A stretch of 64,000 bases of DNA from QFOX01 sp033763655. GTDB lineage: Bacteria > Pseudomonadota > Alphaproteobacteria > Rickettsiales > UBA3002. The notes beneath the pieces were generated by a model. The model worked only from the letters and a program-made list of their open reading frames with translations. It was not told the DNA's origin and searched no databases. Where the stretch lies: NCBI GenBank assembly GCA_033763655.1, contig JANRKD010000012.1:28704-92703 (forward strand). Direction: 5' to 3'. Below, piece after piece: positions 1 to 8,366 of this stretch. The position numbers and the translations under genes are program-made. Every line of letters starts with the position of its first letter. Within the stretch, counting starts at the first letter, position 1.

Positions 1-564
1 TGCCATATCCGCCCGGGCCGCGAGGGGCAGATGCATCGGGCCACCTGCGACCGCTTTGCCCACGGCCCCTTCCCCGCGCTCGCGGCGCTGGCCATCTGGC
101 GGCAGTTGATTGGCGCCAGCACCCATCTCGAATCGTCGCTTGCCGTGACGGCGCTGGCCGCTTACCCCGAACATCTCTGGCTGGCGCGCGAGTATTTCGG
201 CGTGCAGGTCGGGCTTACCGCATCCGCCACGCTCGCCACCGCGCTGGAAACGCTGGCCACACGCCGTAGCAACATCCTCATCCTGCCGACCCCGACGGCA
301 AGCGACTGGTGGCAACAGGCCGAAGCCTTGCGCGCCGCCGGACTGTTCATTTTTGCACAGTTGCCCGTGGTGGCGGACAACCTGCCTGCGGGCGCAACGG
401 CAGCAGTCGCTCTCGCCACCGTTACCCCCGAGCCTTCGGGCGACGACATCAGCTACCACCTGCGCGCGGGCGAACTGGTAACGCGCGACGGCTTCCATCC
501 GGATGACGACGGTATTTTTCTCGGCGCCCACCCGCGCGCCATTCACTTAGGAGCCTCTGCATGA
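1..564 (+). CDS. Chorismate mutase family protein, 5' end cut by the window edge
   Basis: The reading frame is open from base 1, so the N-terminal part, where an AroQ-type chorismate mutase helical domain would lie, is outside the window. What remains resembles the C-terminal half of alphaproteobacterial chorismate mutase proteins: a FPALAALAIWRQLIGAST segment closing the mutase region, then a domain related to the prephenate dehydratase/periplasmic-binding fold (about residues 35-180) ending in a GIFLGAHPRA segment. It overlaps hisC by 4 bases, and hisC overlaps a prephenate dehydrogenase, so the three form one Tyr/Phe biosynthesis operon. The mutase activity is inferred from the family and neighbours, because the catalytic residues cannot be seen here. 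Confidence 0.75.
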   Translation, partial: CHIRPGREGQMHRATCDRFAHGPFPALAALAIWRQLIGASTHLESSLAVTALAAYPEHLWLAREYFGVQVGLTASATLATALETLATRRSNILILPTPTASDWWQQAEALRAAGLFIFAQLPVVADNLPAGATAAVALATVTPEPSGDDISYHLRAGELVTRDGFHPDDDGIFLGAHPRAIHLGASA

Positions 565-1652
565 CCCAACAGCCTATCCCCAAACCCGGCATCCGCGACA
601 TCTCCCCCTACACGCCCGGCAAGTCGAAAATGCAGGGCGATGCCCGCGTCATCAAGCTTTCCTCGAACGAAAATCCGTGGGGCCCGTCGCCCAAAGCGAT
701 TGCGGCTTTTCAATCCCTGGCGGGCGAGTTGCACCGCTACCCCGACGGCGGACACGCCACCCTGCGCGAGGCGATTGCCGACAGCCAGCATTTACCGGCG
801 GCGCAAATCATCTGCGGCGCGGGGTCGGATGAATTAATCGGCATGCTCGTCCACGCCTATGCCGGGGTGGGCGACGAGGTGCTTTATACCGCCCACGGCT
901 TCCTCATGTATAAAATCTATGCCCTCGGCAACGGCGCGACCCCCGTCACCGCGCCCGAGAAAGACCTGCATACGGATGTGGACGCGTTGCTTGCCGCCGT
1001 CACCCCGCGCACGAAAATCGTCTTTGTCGCCAACCCCAACAATCCGACCGGCACTGTCATTCCGTTCAGCGAAATCCGCCGCCTGCGCGCGGGCCTGCGC
1101 GAGGACATCATCCTCGGGCTGGACGCCGCTTACGCCGAATATCTCGATAGCCCCGACTACGAGGACGGCCTCCGTCTGGTGAAGGAAGGCAGCAACACGG
1201 TGGTGTTTCACACCTTCTCGAAAATCCATGGCCTGCCGGCGTTGCGCCTTGGCTGGGCCTTCGCGCCCGCGCCGATGATCGACGTGCTCAACCGCGTGCG
1301 CAGCCCGTTCAACGTCAGCGCCCCGGCCCTTGCGGCCGGCGTCGCCGCCATCGGCGATGCGGGCTACCTCGCCGCTATGCGGGCGAAAAATGCCGCCGAA
1401 CGCGCGCGGGTGGCACAGGCCATCGCCGCGCACGGCTACCTGGTAGTGCCAAGCGTCACCAACTTTGTGCTGGTGCGTTTCGGGGAGGATACGGCGAAGG
1501 TGAACGCCCACCTCGCCGCGCACGGGCTGATCGTGCGCGAAGTGGCCGCTTATGGCTTGCCGGATTACCTGCGCATTTCGATTGGCACGGCGGAGGAAAA
1601 TACTCTGCTGCTCGCCGCGCTTGATGCCTTCGCGAAAGCCCGCGCCGCGTGA
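561..1652 (+). CDS. hisC: Histidinol-phosphate / aromatic amino acid aminotransferase
   Basis: A 363-residue fold type I PLP aminotransferase of the HisC family. The cofactor lysine is K221 in FSKIHGLPALRLGW; an NPNNPTG motif sits near residue 158, and the SSNENPWGPSP substrate-binding segment is at the N-terminus. HisC transfers an amino group between glutamate and imidazole-acetol phosphate. In alphaproteobacteria a copy next to tyrA/tyrC commonly also transaminates phenylpyruvate, hydroxyphenylpyruvate or prephenate. Because it sits between the chorismate mutase family gene and the dehydrogenase, overlapping each by 4 bases, a role in Tyr/Phe synthesis is likely. No other his gene is visible, so whether it also serves histidine synthesis is open. 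Confidence 0.9.
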   Translation: MTQQPIPKPGIRDISPYTPGKSKMQGDARVIKLSSNENPWGPSPKAIAAFQSLAGELHRYPDGGHATLREAIADSQHLPAAQIICGAGSDELIGMLVHAYAGVGDEVLYTAHGFLMYKIYALGNGATPVTAPEKDLHTDVDALLAAVTPRTKIVFVANPNNPTGTVIPFSEIRRLRAGLREDIILGLDAAYAEYLDSPDYEDGLRLVKEGSNTVVFHTFSKIHGLPALRLGWAFAPAPMIDVLNRVRSPFNVSAPALAAGVAAIGDAGYLAAMRAKNAAERARVAQAIAAHGYLVVPSVTNFVLVRFGEDTAKVNAHLAAHGLIVREVAAYGLPDYLRISIGTAEENTLLLAALDAFAKARAA

Positions 1653-2785
1653 GTGAACGTCTGCATATTGCTCTGCTGGGCGCGGGGCAGCTTGGCGGCT
1701 CGTTCGTGCTCGCGCTGCGCGAGAACGGCGCGGATATTTTCGTCAGCGCCTACGACCCGGCCACTGCACACGCCGAAACCCTGCGCGCGCGCGGCGCGGT
1801 CGATGCCGTTGCCACGACGCCCGCCCAAGCCGCGCACGGGGCGGATATTATCGTCCTCGCCGCGCCGCTGGGCGCCTACCGTGCGCTGGCGCAAGCGATT
1901 GCCCCACAGGTCGAAAACGGCGCTATCGTCACCGATCTCGGCTCGGTCAAAGGCAGCATGGTGGCGGTCGCGCGCGCGCTGCCGCAGGCGCATATTGTCC
2001 CCGCACACCCAATCGCCGGTAGCGAAAAATCCGGCCCCGATGCCGCGCGGGCGGATTTATTCGCCGGCAAGCTGTGCATCCTCACGCCCGACGAAACCAC
2101 CGACGCCGAGGCCTTCCGGGCTATCGAGGCGCTGTGGCAACTCGCCGGGGCGGAGGTTATCGCCATGCCCCACGAAGTGCACGACCAGATTTACGCCTAC
2201 GTCTCGCACCTGCCGCACTACATTGCTTTTGTGGCCGCGCATTATTTCCATAAGCGCGGCATCACCCTTGAGGCGGAGGACGTCATGCTCGGGCAGTTCC
2301 TGCGCATCGCCCGTTCCAACCCGCGTATGTGGACGGATATTGCGCTCGAAAACCGGGCGGCGCTGCTGCCTGCGCTTGCGACCTACATCGCCCTGCTCGA
2401 ACATTTTGCAGGCGAGTTGCGCGCGGGCGACCCGGGTGCAGGCGCCGCCGACACGAACATTCTCGCCAAAACGCTGCTGCCGCGCGTGCTGGCCGCCAGC
2501 CTGATTTCAGGCGTCTCGCTTTACGAGCAGCACTCGGGGATGAACCTGCGCCCGTTCGGGGCGGGCGGCCTGCGCGACATGGTCGCCCCGGCGGCGATTT
2601 CGCCCGAGGCCGACACCGAGGCGATGAGCGCCAACGCCGCCGCCATGGCCGGGATTATCGAGGGGATTCTTCCGCATTTGCGCACGCTCGAAGCGCAGCT
2701 TGGCAGCGAGGATGCGCCCGCGCTCTATGCCGGCCTCAGCGAAATGGCCGAGGCGGCGCACACGCTCAACGCCTTCAGAAATTAG
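1649..2785 (+). CDS. tyrC: Prephenate/arogenate (cyclohexadienyl) dehydrogenase
   Basis: A 378-residue NAD(P)-dependent TyrA-family dehydrogenase. A Rossmann dinucleotide-binding loop GAGQLGGS lies at residues 11-18. The catalytic-region AHPIAGSEKSGP segment is near residue 120, and a helical dimerisation domain fills the C-terminal half. It oxidatively decarboxylates prephenate or arogenate on the way to tyrosine. The GTG start overlaps the hisC stop by 4 bases, indicating translational coupling. No C-terminal ACT domain is evident, fitting the cyclohexadienyl dehydrogenase type. Its last codons overlap convergently by about 11 bases with the HAD phosphatase on the other strand. Confidence 0.88.
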   Translation: MSERLHIALLGAGQLGGSFVLALRENGADIFVSAYDPATAHAETLRARGAVDAVATTPAQAAHGADIIVLAAPLGAYRALAQAIAPQVENGAIVTDLGSVKGSMVAVARALPQAHIVPAHPIAGSEKSGPDAARADLFAGKLCILTPDETTDAEAFRAIEALWQLAGAEVIAMPHEVHDQIYAYVSHLPHYIAFVAAHYFHKRGITLEAEDVMLGQFLRIARSNPRMWTDIALENRAALLPALATYIALLEHFAGELRAGDPGAGAADTNILAKTLLPRVLAASLISGVSLYEQHSGMNLRPFGAGGLRDMVAPAAISPEADTEAMSANAAAMAGIIEGILPHLRTLEAQLGSEDAPALYAGLSEMAEAAHTLNAFRN

Positions 2786-3434
2786 CTGTAATCAGCGCCT
2801 TTAACGCCTCGTGGTCGCGCACATGCACGGCGAACGGGTAGCCGTCATATTCCCCATTTGTTTCGGGGACATCCTGCTCGCCATAGAGAACCGGCGTGCA
2901 GCCCGTCGCCTGCGCAGCACCTAAATCCGCACCTGTGTCCCCAACGAACCAGACATCCGCGGCGGGCGCGATGCCCGAATCCCTGAGCGCGAACAGCACC
3001 GGATCGGGGTGGGGTTTGTCGCGCGGGGCATCGGTCGCACCGACGGCGACTTTGAAATATTTCTGCCAACCAAGATGCGCCAGCTCAAGGCGCAGGGTGG
3101 GGGCCTGTTTGTTGCTCACCACCCCGAGAAATATATCGGGCGCGATGGATTCGAGCATCGCCGTCACCCCGGGCAGCGGCGTCAATTGTTCAAGATGCAA
3201 CGCGCGGTAGCTCTGCTGGTAATGCGCCCCCGCCTCCTGCCAGCGTTCGCCAAAAAGCGTCGGAAACGAATCGCGCATCGAGTGTTTGACCTCGTTGCGG
3301 ATACGCTCGTAGCTCCATTCGGGTTGGCCCATATGGCGCATGGTCACGTTCATGGCGGTGTGAATCAGCGGCCAGGTATCGACCAGCGTGTTATCCCAGT
3401 CGAACAGAATCGCGCGCGGCTTTACAAGCGTCAT
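2775..3434 (-). CDS. HAD-superfamily hydrolase, phosphoglycolate phosphatase-like
   Basis: A 219-residue HAD hydrolase with all core motifs: the nucleophile motif DWDNTLVDT at residues 12-20, the motif II region GVVSNKQ near 104, the lysine in DKPHPDP near 140, and acidic motif IV in VGDTGAD near 163. A helical cap between motifs I and II matches subclass IA enzymes such as phosphoglycolate phosphatase, Gph and pyrophosphatases. It is the last gene of a leftward group after rmlC, whose start codon region it overlaps by 4 bases. The substrate cannot be assigned from sequence. Confidence 0.8.
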   Translation of the reverse strand: MTLVKPRAILFDWDNTLVDTWPLIHTAMNVTMRHMGQPEWSYERIRNEVKHSMRDSFPTLFGERWQEAGAHYQQSYRALHLEQLTPLPGVTAMLESIAPDIFLGVVSNKQAPTLRLELAHLGWQKYFKVAVGATDAPRDKPHPDPVLFALRDSGIAPAADVWFVGDTGADLGAAQATGCTPVLYGEQDVPETNGEYDGYPFAVHVRDHEALKALITANF

Positions 3435-4003
3435 CGGGCGCTCTCAAACCAGGTGGTTAAATGCGCTTGCATTGCCGCCAGCGTCGGCAGGGCAGCGTCG
3501 CGATCGGAGAGGATGGCCTCCTCGCGCGCATATGGCCACGCAATCGCAAGGGCCGGGTCATCGAAACGGATGCCGCTCTCGCCCGCCGCCGCGTACAGCG
3601 CGCTCATGTGGTAGACCACATCCGCCGCCGCATCGCCCAGCACGCAGAACCCATGCGCGAAGCCCGCCGGAATCCAGAGCATCTCGGCGTTTTCCTCGCT
3701 CAGCTCGACCGCCACATGCCGCCCGAAACTCGCCGAGCCAGGCCGCACATCCACCGCGATATCGAGGATCGCGCCCCGGGTGACGCCAACCAGCTTACCC
3801 TGCGCAGGCGTATGCTGAAAATGCAGACCGCGCACCACACGCGGCAACGAGCGCGAGTGGTTGACCTGCACAAAATCCGCCGTAATCCCGAGGGCGTGGA
3901 ACTTTTCCGCATGGTAGCGCTCGATAAAAAAGCCGCGCGTGTCCGAAAGTTTATCGAGCGTCACCCGCTTGACTTCGGGGAGCGCCGTATCATGAATCCG
4001 CAT
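3431..4003 (-). CDS. rmlC: dTDP-4-dehydrorhamnose 3,5-epimerase
   Basis: A 190-residue cupin epimerase that converts dTDP-4-keto-6-deoxyglucose to dTDP-4-keto-rhamnose. Family motifs are FFIERYHAEKF near residue 26, the catalytic histidine region VVRGLHFQ near 57, and IPAGFAHGF near 112. The length is normal for RmlC (about 180-190). It overlaps rmlD upstream by 14 bases and the HAD gene downstream by 4, so the three are co-transcribed leftward. RmlA and RmlB are not in the window. The product feeds rhamnose into lipopolysaccharide or another surface glycan. Confidence 0.93.
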   Translation of the reverse strand: MRIHDTALPEVKRVTLDKLSDTRGFFIERYHAEKFHALGITADFVQVNHSRSLPRVVRGLHFQHTPAQGKLVGVTRGAILDIAVDVRPGSASFGRHVAVELSEENAEMLWIPAGFAHGFCVLGDAAADVVYHMSALYAAAGESGIRFDDPALAIAWPYAREEAILSDRDAALPTLAAMQAHLTTWFESAR

Positions 4004-4865
4004 AGATTTCCTTCATGGCGAGGGGGATACCTTCGTGCCAGTGTGGCATACGGATGCCGTAGGAGGCAAGCGCGCCGCCATCAAGACGCACATCTTTCGG
4101 GCGCGGGGCGGGCAAAGGATACTCATCCGTCACAATCGGCACCACGCGCGCGCGGCTCTGCAGGGCGCGGGCGATCGCGCAGGCGAAACCGTGCCAGCTG
4201 GTGTGGCCTGCCGCGCTCAGGTGGTAAATCGCCGCCGGGATTTCACCGCCAATCAGGCGCGGCGCGGCTTCTGTAATTGCCTCCGCAATATGCTGCGCAT
4301 GGCTCGGCGCGCCGAGTTGGTCAGCAACCACGCGCACCTCGTCGCGCTCCCTGAGCAACGTCGCCATAGTGCTGAAAAAGTTTTTGCTGCGCCCGCCATA
4401 GACCCATTGCAAGCGAAAAACATGCCCGCCCTGCGCGCGCACTGCCACTTCGCCGTCGCGTTTGCTGCGGGCGTAAACCCCAAGCGGGTGCGTGGCCGCC
4501 GCCTCGTCGTAGGGCGCCCCTGCGACGCCATCAAAGACATAATCGGTCGAGAAATGCACCAGCTTCACGCCCTGTTCTCCGGCGGCGGTGGCAAGCATTC
4601 CGGGCATTTCAGCGTTGATACGCATAGCCGTCGCCGCGTCCTTTTCCGCCGCATCCACTGCCGTATAGGCCGCCGCGTTGATGACCAGTTGCGGCTCCAC
4701 CGCGCGCAGGATGAGGGCAATTTCCTTCGGCGTTGCCTGCGCGAAATCGCAGCGCACCCGGTCGATGCCGGTCACCTCATACCCCGCCGCCGTGAGCGTG
4801 GTCAGCAGGCGGCTGCCCACCTGCCCGTGGGGGCCAAACAGCACAATGCGCGGGGCGGCGCTCAT
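3990..4865 (-). CDS. rmlD: dTDP-4-dehydrorhamnose reductase
   Basis: A 291-residue short-chain dehydrogenase/reductase of the RmlD family. The nucleotide-binding loop is FGPHGQVGS at residues 10-18, followed by INAAAYTAVDAAEKD near 62, STDYVFDG near 106, and the catalytic Tyr-Lys pair in YARSK near 131. It reduces dTDP-4-keto-rhamnose to dTDP-L-rhamnose with NAD(P)H. It overlaps the TonB-like gene upstream by 4 bases and rmlC downstream by 14, so the rhamnose genes appear to be read through from the ExbB/TonB operon. Confidence 0.93.
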   Translation of the reverse strand: MSAAPRIVLFGPHGQVGSRLLTTLTAAGYEVTGIDRVRCDFAQATPKEIALILRAVEPQLVINAAAYTAVDAAEKDAATAMRINAEMPGMLATAAGEQGVKLVHFSTDYVFDGVAGAPYDEAAATHPLGVYARSKRDGEVAVRAQGGHVFRLQWVYGGRSKNFFSTMATLLRERDEVRVVADQLGAPSHAQHIAEAITEAAPRLIGGEIPAAIYHLSAAGHTSWHGFACAIARALQSRARVVPIVTDEYPLPAPRPKDVRLDGGALASYGIRMPHWHEGIPLAMKEIYADS

Positions 4866-5767
4866 TGCGGCGCCTTGAAGCTGATGGGAATCAGGAACTC
4901 GACAAGGCTCCCCGCAGGGTAGCTCGCCGGGACAGCAGGCACCGGATTGGCGCGGCGGATCATGTCGAGCGCCGCATCGTCGAGCACCATCAGGCCCGAG
5001 GATTGCTCGATGGCGTAATAGCGCACGTTGCCCGCGCGGTCGATGCGCATACGCAGCACTGCCCGGCCTTCGCGCCCGCTGGCCGCCGCCGGGTAAAATT
5101 TATGCTGCTGAATCCAGCTCGATATTTCCTGCTCGTAGCGCGCGCGGATGGCCTGCGCCGTCTGCTCACTCAGGCTGGTGACGCTGCCCTGTCCGCCGAT
5201 GGCGCCCTCCGCCACCCCGGCACTGCGCTGCGCGTTTTCCGCCACCGCCTGCGGGCTGGGCGCGCCGACTTCGCGGACATATTGCTGCGGTCTGGGTGCA
5301 ATCGCAGGCGCCTGTTGCGCCAGCGCCTCCTCTACCCGCACCACGCGCGGCGGTTTTGGCGCGGGATTCGCCGGCGGCCGCGCGAGCGGCGCAGGCACGA
5401 CCGGCGCGGGCATATCGGGGCGAATACGCCAGCTCTCGCTGCGCGCTGCCTGCATCACCGGCGGAGCCACCGGCGCAGGGACAGGCGGCGTTACCGCAGC
5501 AACGGGAGCGGCAGGCCGGCCATCGGCGGCGATGCGATCTGCCCCGCCGATTTTGAACGACAGCGCCCGCACCGGAATGTTTGTCACCTCCGTGGAAGGC
5601 ATCAGAGCGGCGATGACGAAAGCCAGCACATGTACAAGGAACGCCACCCCCAGCATTTTCGCAAAATCGGTCGAGGTCAGGTAGGTGTTCGGCCCCACCG
5701 CCAGCGCCGAGGGTGCGAGGCTTTTGCGCCCACGGCCTAAAATGCCCTGCGTCAGCCCCCAGTTCAT
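4862..5767 (-). CDS. TonB-family energy transducer
   Basis: A 301-residue protein with the three-part TonB/TolA layout: a cytoplasmic start, one transmembrane segment near residues 38-58 (MLGVAFLVHVLAFVIAALMP), a Pro/Ala-rich linker across about residues 80-190, and a C-terminal globular domain (about 205-301) with the TonB-box-contacting pattern GREGRAVLRMRIDRAGNV and SYPAGSLVEFLIPISF. It would carry proton-motive energy from ExbB/ExbD to outer membrane receptors. It overlaps the second exbD by 4 bases. No TolB, Pal or CpoB gene is nearby, which argues for an Exb/Ton rather than a Tol system, though the receptor is unknown. Confidence 0.8.
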   Translation of the reverse strand: MNWGLTQGILGRGRKSLAPSALAVGPNTYLTSTDFAKMLGVAFLVHVLAFVIAALMPSTEVTNIPVRALSFKIGGADRIAADGRPAAPVAAVTPPVPAPVAPPVMQAARSESWRIRPDMPAPVVPAPLARPPANPAPKPPRVVRVEEALAQQAPAIAPRPQQYVREVGAPSPQAVAENAQRSAGVAEGAIGGQGSVTSLSEQTAQAIRARYEQEISSWIQQHKFYPAAASGREGRAVLRMRIDRAGNVRYYAIEQSSGLMVLDDAALDMIRRANPVPAVPASYPAGSLVEFLIPISFKAPQ

Positions 5768-6180
5768 GGCCCCACCGCCATCGGTCCGGCATCGGTGACC
5801 AGCGACAGGTTTTTACCGCCCGCCGCACGAATCTGCTCGAGGAAATCGACCAGGCTGTTGGCGGCCAGATGCGCATCCGCCTTGATGGTGACGACCCGCT
5901 CGGGGTTGATGGCAAATTCGCGCGTCAGCACGTCGGCGATGGCGCCGCCCTCATACAGCTCATCGTTGATAATCACCTCGCCATATCGGCCGAGGCTCAC
6001 CACGACCGGCCCTTCCTGCAAGCGCTGGCCGGAATCGGCGCGCGGCAACTCTACCGGCACGATGCTGAATTTTTCCATATGCCCGGCGACCAGAAAAAAG
6101 AGGATGATGGTAAAAACAATATCAATCAGCGACACCATGCTGATGGCGCGCAATTTGCGGGTGTTACGCTTGAACTCCAT
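5764..6180 (-). CDS. exbD: ExbD/TolR family biopolymer transport protein (second copy)
   Basis: A 138-residue ExbD/TolR protein. It has a short basic cytoplasmic start and a single transmembrane segment near residues 14-36 that contains the proton-conducting aspartate of the SLIDIVF motif. A periplasmic domain follows with VVTIKADAHLAANSLVDFLEQ. It sits one base downstream of another exbD and overlaps the TonB-like gene, in the order exbB-exbD-exbD-tonB. Two ExbD-like subunits of different sequence suggest a heteromeric stator, as in the ExbB-ExbD1-ExbD2 systems of some Gram-negatives. Confidence 0.85.
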   Translation of the reverse strand: MEFKRNTRKLRAISMVSLIDIVFTIILFFLVAGHMEKFSIVPVELPRADSGQRLQEGPVVVSLGRYGEVIINDELYEGGAIADVLTREFAINPERVVTIKADAHLAANSLVDFLEQIRAAGGKNLSLVTDAGPMAVGP

Positions 6181-6181
6181 G

Positions 6182-6580
6182 CTAGACCTTATCGACCTGG
6201 ACGTTGCGCCCGCCCGTCAGGTACACCGCATCCATCACCGAAATAAGCTGCTGCACACTGACCCCGGCGGTGGTGAAAATCGCGATGCTTATTTCCGGCG
6301 CAGCGGCGATGCGGTCGCCAAGAACGCCGCTCATCTGGTCAATGCCCATCGGCTGATGATCAACTAGCACCGTGCCATCCCCGGCAATCTGGATGCGCAG
6401 CACCTGCCGTTCGGCCTGGTGGGCAGGCGGCGCTTTACCCGAGGGCAGCGACAGCTCCATGGATTCGGAAACGACAAAGCTGGTGGTGAGCATCACAAAC
6501 ACCATGAGGTGGAACACGATGTCGATTAACGCCGTGAGGTTTATTTCCGAAACCAGCCTGCGTTGGCGTTCGAAATCCAT
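6182..6580 (-). CDS. exbD: ExbD/TolR family biopolymer transport protein (first copy)
   Basis: A 132-residue ExbD-type protein with one transmembrane segment near residues 12-36. It includes the conserved aspartate in LTALIDIVFH and a periplasmic domain ending in LISVMDAVYLTGGRNVQVDKV. It has the same architecture as the neighbour downstream but is clearly diverged in sequence, so it is an old duplication rather than a fresh tandem copy. It lies 8 bases after exbB. It is expected to form the proton-driven stator in the inner membrane. Confidence 0.85.
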   Translation of the reverse strand: MDFERQRRLVSEINLTALIDIVFHLMVFVMLTTSFVVSESMELSLPSGKAPPAHQAERQVLRIQIAGDGTVLVDHQPMGIDQMSGVLGDRIAAAPEISIAIFTTAGVSVQQLISVMDAVYLTGGRNVQVDKV

Positions 6581-6588
6581 CGCTGCCT

Positions 6589-7365
6589 CTAGAACTTATT
6601 GTAGCTGGGGTTGAGCAGGTGCAGCGTGCTCGAACTCTGCGGCGCGCCGCGCGGGTTGGCAAGCAGGTTGGATTGCTCCTCCATCAGCTTACGGGCGCGG
6701 GCTTCGCGCTCCAGCACTTCGCGTTTTTCCTGCTCCTTCTCGTTGCGGATAAACACATCCTCCAGCGCCAGGGTTTGAATCGTCACGTCGCGCATGGTGG
6801 CGCGCACGCGCTCGATCAGGCTATCGATCAGGTAATAGGCAGCCATCGCAGGCACCGCCACCACCAACCCGCCGACCGTGGTAATCAGCGCCTGCCAGAT
6901 GCCGCCGGCCAGTTGCGAAGGGTCCACCCGCGCGCCGGATTCTGCCAGCTTGGCAAACGCCGCCACCATGCCGATGACCGTGCCAAGCAGCCCAAGCAAC
7001 GGGCCAATGGAGGAGGCCATCTCCAGCCCGCGCATCTGCGATTCGAGGTAGCGCAGTTCCGCCGAGCCGACGCGGGCAATCTCCGATTCGCGACTTTTCA
7101 TGGTGATCTCGCGGTTCATCACCCCTTCGACCGCGACTCGCATAATGCGCGCCAGCGGCCCCTTCTCGCGGGCGAGCAACTGCGCGGCATCGGTCAGCTC
7201 GCCGCGCTTAATCAGCAGCATCGCGCGGTCGATGAATTGCGTGTTAAAGACGCCGCTCGTGATAAACTGGTGGGCCTTGAACAGGATAATCCCGAGCACA
7301 TAAACCGAGAGCGCCACAATCACATACATGACGAAGCCGCCCTTAACGAAAATAATATCCAGCAT
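6589..7365 (-). CDS. exbB: ExbB/TolQ/MotA-family proton channel protein
   Basis: A 258-residue inner-membrane protein with three predicted transmembrane segments: near residues 10-30, 115-138 (SIGPLLGLLGTVIGMVAAF) and 160-182 (TTVGGLVVAVPAMAAYYLI). The glycine-rich GLLGTVIGM signature is typical of ExbB/TolQ. A charged, probably coiled tail (EKEQEKREVLEREARARK) follows. It is the first gene of the leftward exbB-exbD-exbD-tonB-rmlD-rmlC-HAD group; the 140 bases before its ATG hold no gene and presumably the operon promoter. The pentameric channel it forms would energise TonB-dependent uptake. Confidence 0.87.
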   Translation of the reverse strand: MLDIIFVKGGFVMYVIVALSVYVLGIILFKAHQFITSGVFNTQFIDRAMLLIKRGELTDAAQLLAREKGPLARIMRVAVEGVMNREITMKSRESEIARVGSAELRYLESQMRGLEMASSIGPLLGLLGTVIGMVAAFAKLAESGARVDPSQLAGGIWQALITTVGGLVVAVPAMAAYYLIDSLIERVRATMRDVTIQTLALEDVFIRNEKEQEKREVLEREARARKLMEEQSNLLANPRGAPQSSSTLHLLNPSYNKF

Positions 7366-7507
7366 GGTGTCGCCGCTGAGGTTGAGTCGCCAGCCACCGG
7401 TCGCCCGCCGCCGGTGAGTGTTGATGTTGTTTACGCTACCGGGAACCTAGCGCCATCCGCCGCGCGTGTAAACCTCAACCGCCCCGCAACACCCACTTAT
7501 CTGGCCC

Positions 7508-7684
7508 TTACAACTTACGCGCTTCTTCGGGCAGCATGATGGGGATGCCATCGCGGATGGGGTAGGCAAGCCCGGCGGCGGGGGAGATTAACTCCTGCGC
7601 CGCTTCGTCATAGGTCAGCCGCGCCTTGGTGACGGGGCAGACGAGGATTTCGAGAAGGGCGGGGTCGAGCGTGCCGGTATGCAT
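7508..7684 (-). CDS. Trm112 family small protein
   Basis: A 58-residue frame starting MHTGTLDPALLEILVCP and ending GIPIMLPEEARKL. The CPVTK motif near residue 16 and the YPIRDGIPIML segment match the bacterial Trm112/YcaR family, in which Trm112-type proteins act as small zinc-ribbon partners or activators of methyltransferases. Here only one cysteine is present, as in many bacterial members, so zinc binding may be lost. It is transcribed leftward just after tRNA-Gly. The partner is unknown; two methyltransferase genes lie 4-6 kb away, but a link is only speculation. Confidence 0.8.
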   Translation of the reverse strand: MHTGTLDPALLEILVCPVTKARLTYDEAAQELISPAAGLAYPIRDGIPIMLPEEARKL

Positions 7685-7767
7685 GAAAAACCTTCGGGCG
7701 GGAGTGACGCGGGCCTGCTGGCATTGGCCAGTCCATTCGTTGAGCCCCGGGAGCGAGGCTTAACGAA

Positions 7768-7842
7768 TGGAGCGGGCGAAGAGATTCGAACTCTCGACAT
7801 TCACCTTGGCAAGGTGACACTCTACCACTGAGCTACGCCCGC
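7768..7842 (-). tRNA. tRNA-Gly (GCC)
   Basis: A 75-base cloverleaf on the minus strand: 7-bp acceptor stem GCGGGCG/CGCCCGC, D-arm starting GCTCAGTGG, anticodon stem CACCT/AGGTG with loop TTGCCAA giving anticodon GCC, T-arm with GTTCGAATC, discriminator T and an encoded CCA at 7768-7770. All stems pair. Confidence 0.96.
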
Positions 7843-7977
7843 TCACGTTCGTCAAGGAGCGCTAACATACGCAACGAAATGGAAAATGCAAGCAAGGAAA
7901 TGCACTGGAGGAAAGGTTGCTGGAAAACGGGAAAAACCCGCGGAAATCCGCGCAGAAACGGACGTAAAAAGCGGCAA

Positions 7978-8169
7978 TCAGCGCATGAATATCAGCTTGC
8001 CGTTGCCAACCACCGCCGATTGGCTGGCGGAAACCGCATCATCCCAACGGATGGCGCTGAATTGCTGAGCGCCGGTTGCGGCCAGATTCGCGCGGGTGGC
8101 GGATTGATCGGCACAGGCGGCACAGGCAAGTAATGCAGCCAGCGCAAACATTCTTGAAGTGAAACGCAT
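7978..8169 (-). CDS. Small putative lipoprotein, unknown function
   Basis: A 63-residue frame starting MRFTSRMFALAALLACAACAD. The N-terminus has basic residues, a short hydrophobic stretch and a lipobox-like LLAC/CAAC, so a lipidated cell-envelope protein is likely. The remaining 45 residues (ATRANLAATGAQQFSAIRWD and on) have no motif I recognise. I chose the ATG at 8169 over one 12 bases upstream because it puts the basic residues directly before the hydrophobic stretch. It stands alone with no evident operon partner. Coding status rests mainly on the plausible signal peptide. Confidence 0.45.
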   Translation of the reverse strand: MRFTSRMFALAALLACAACADQSATRANLAATGAQQFSAIRWDDAVSASQSAVVGNGKLIFMR

Positions 8170-8366
8170 CGTAAACCCCATCCTTTTCTTGGCGCAACCT
8201 TGTGGTTGCTGGGGTTGTTATGCGCCGGATTGCCGCCGATGAGGAGCGCGCATTGTGCAGGTGCGTCATGCGCCAGACGCATAGGTTTTTATCGTTATGT
8301 TTGAGTGGATTGCGTTTTTGTGACTGGGTGGCGCTTCATGAACGCCAGATGTTGTCAGGCCGGGAA

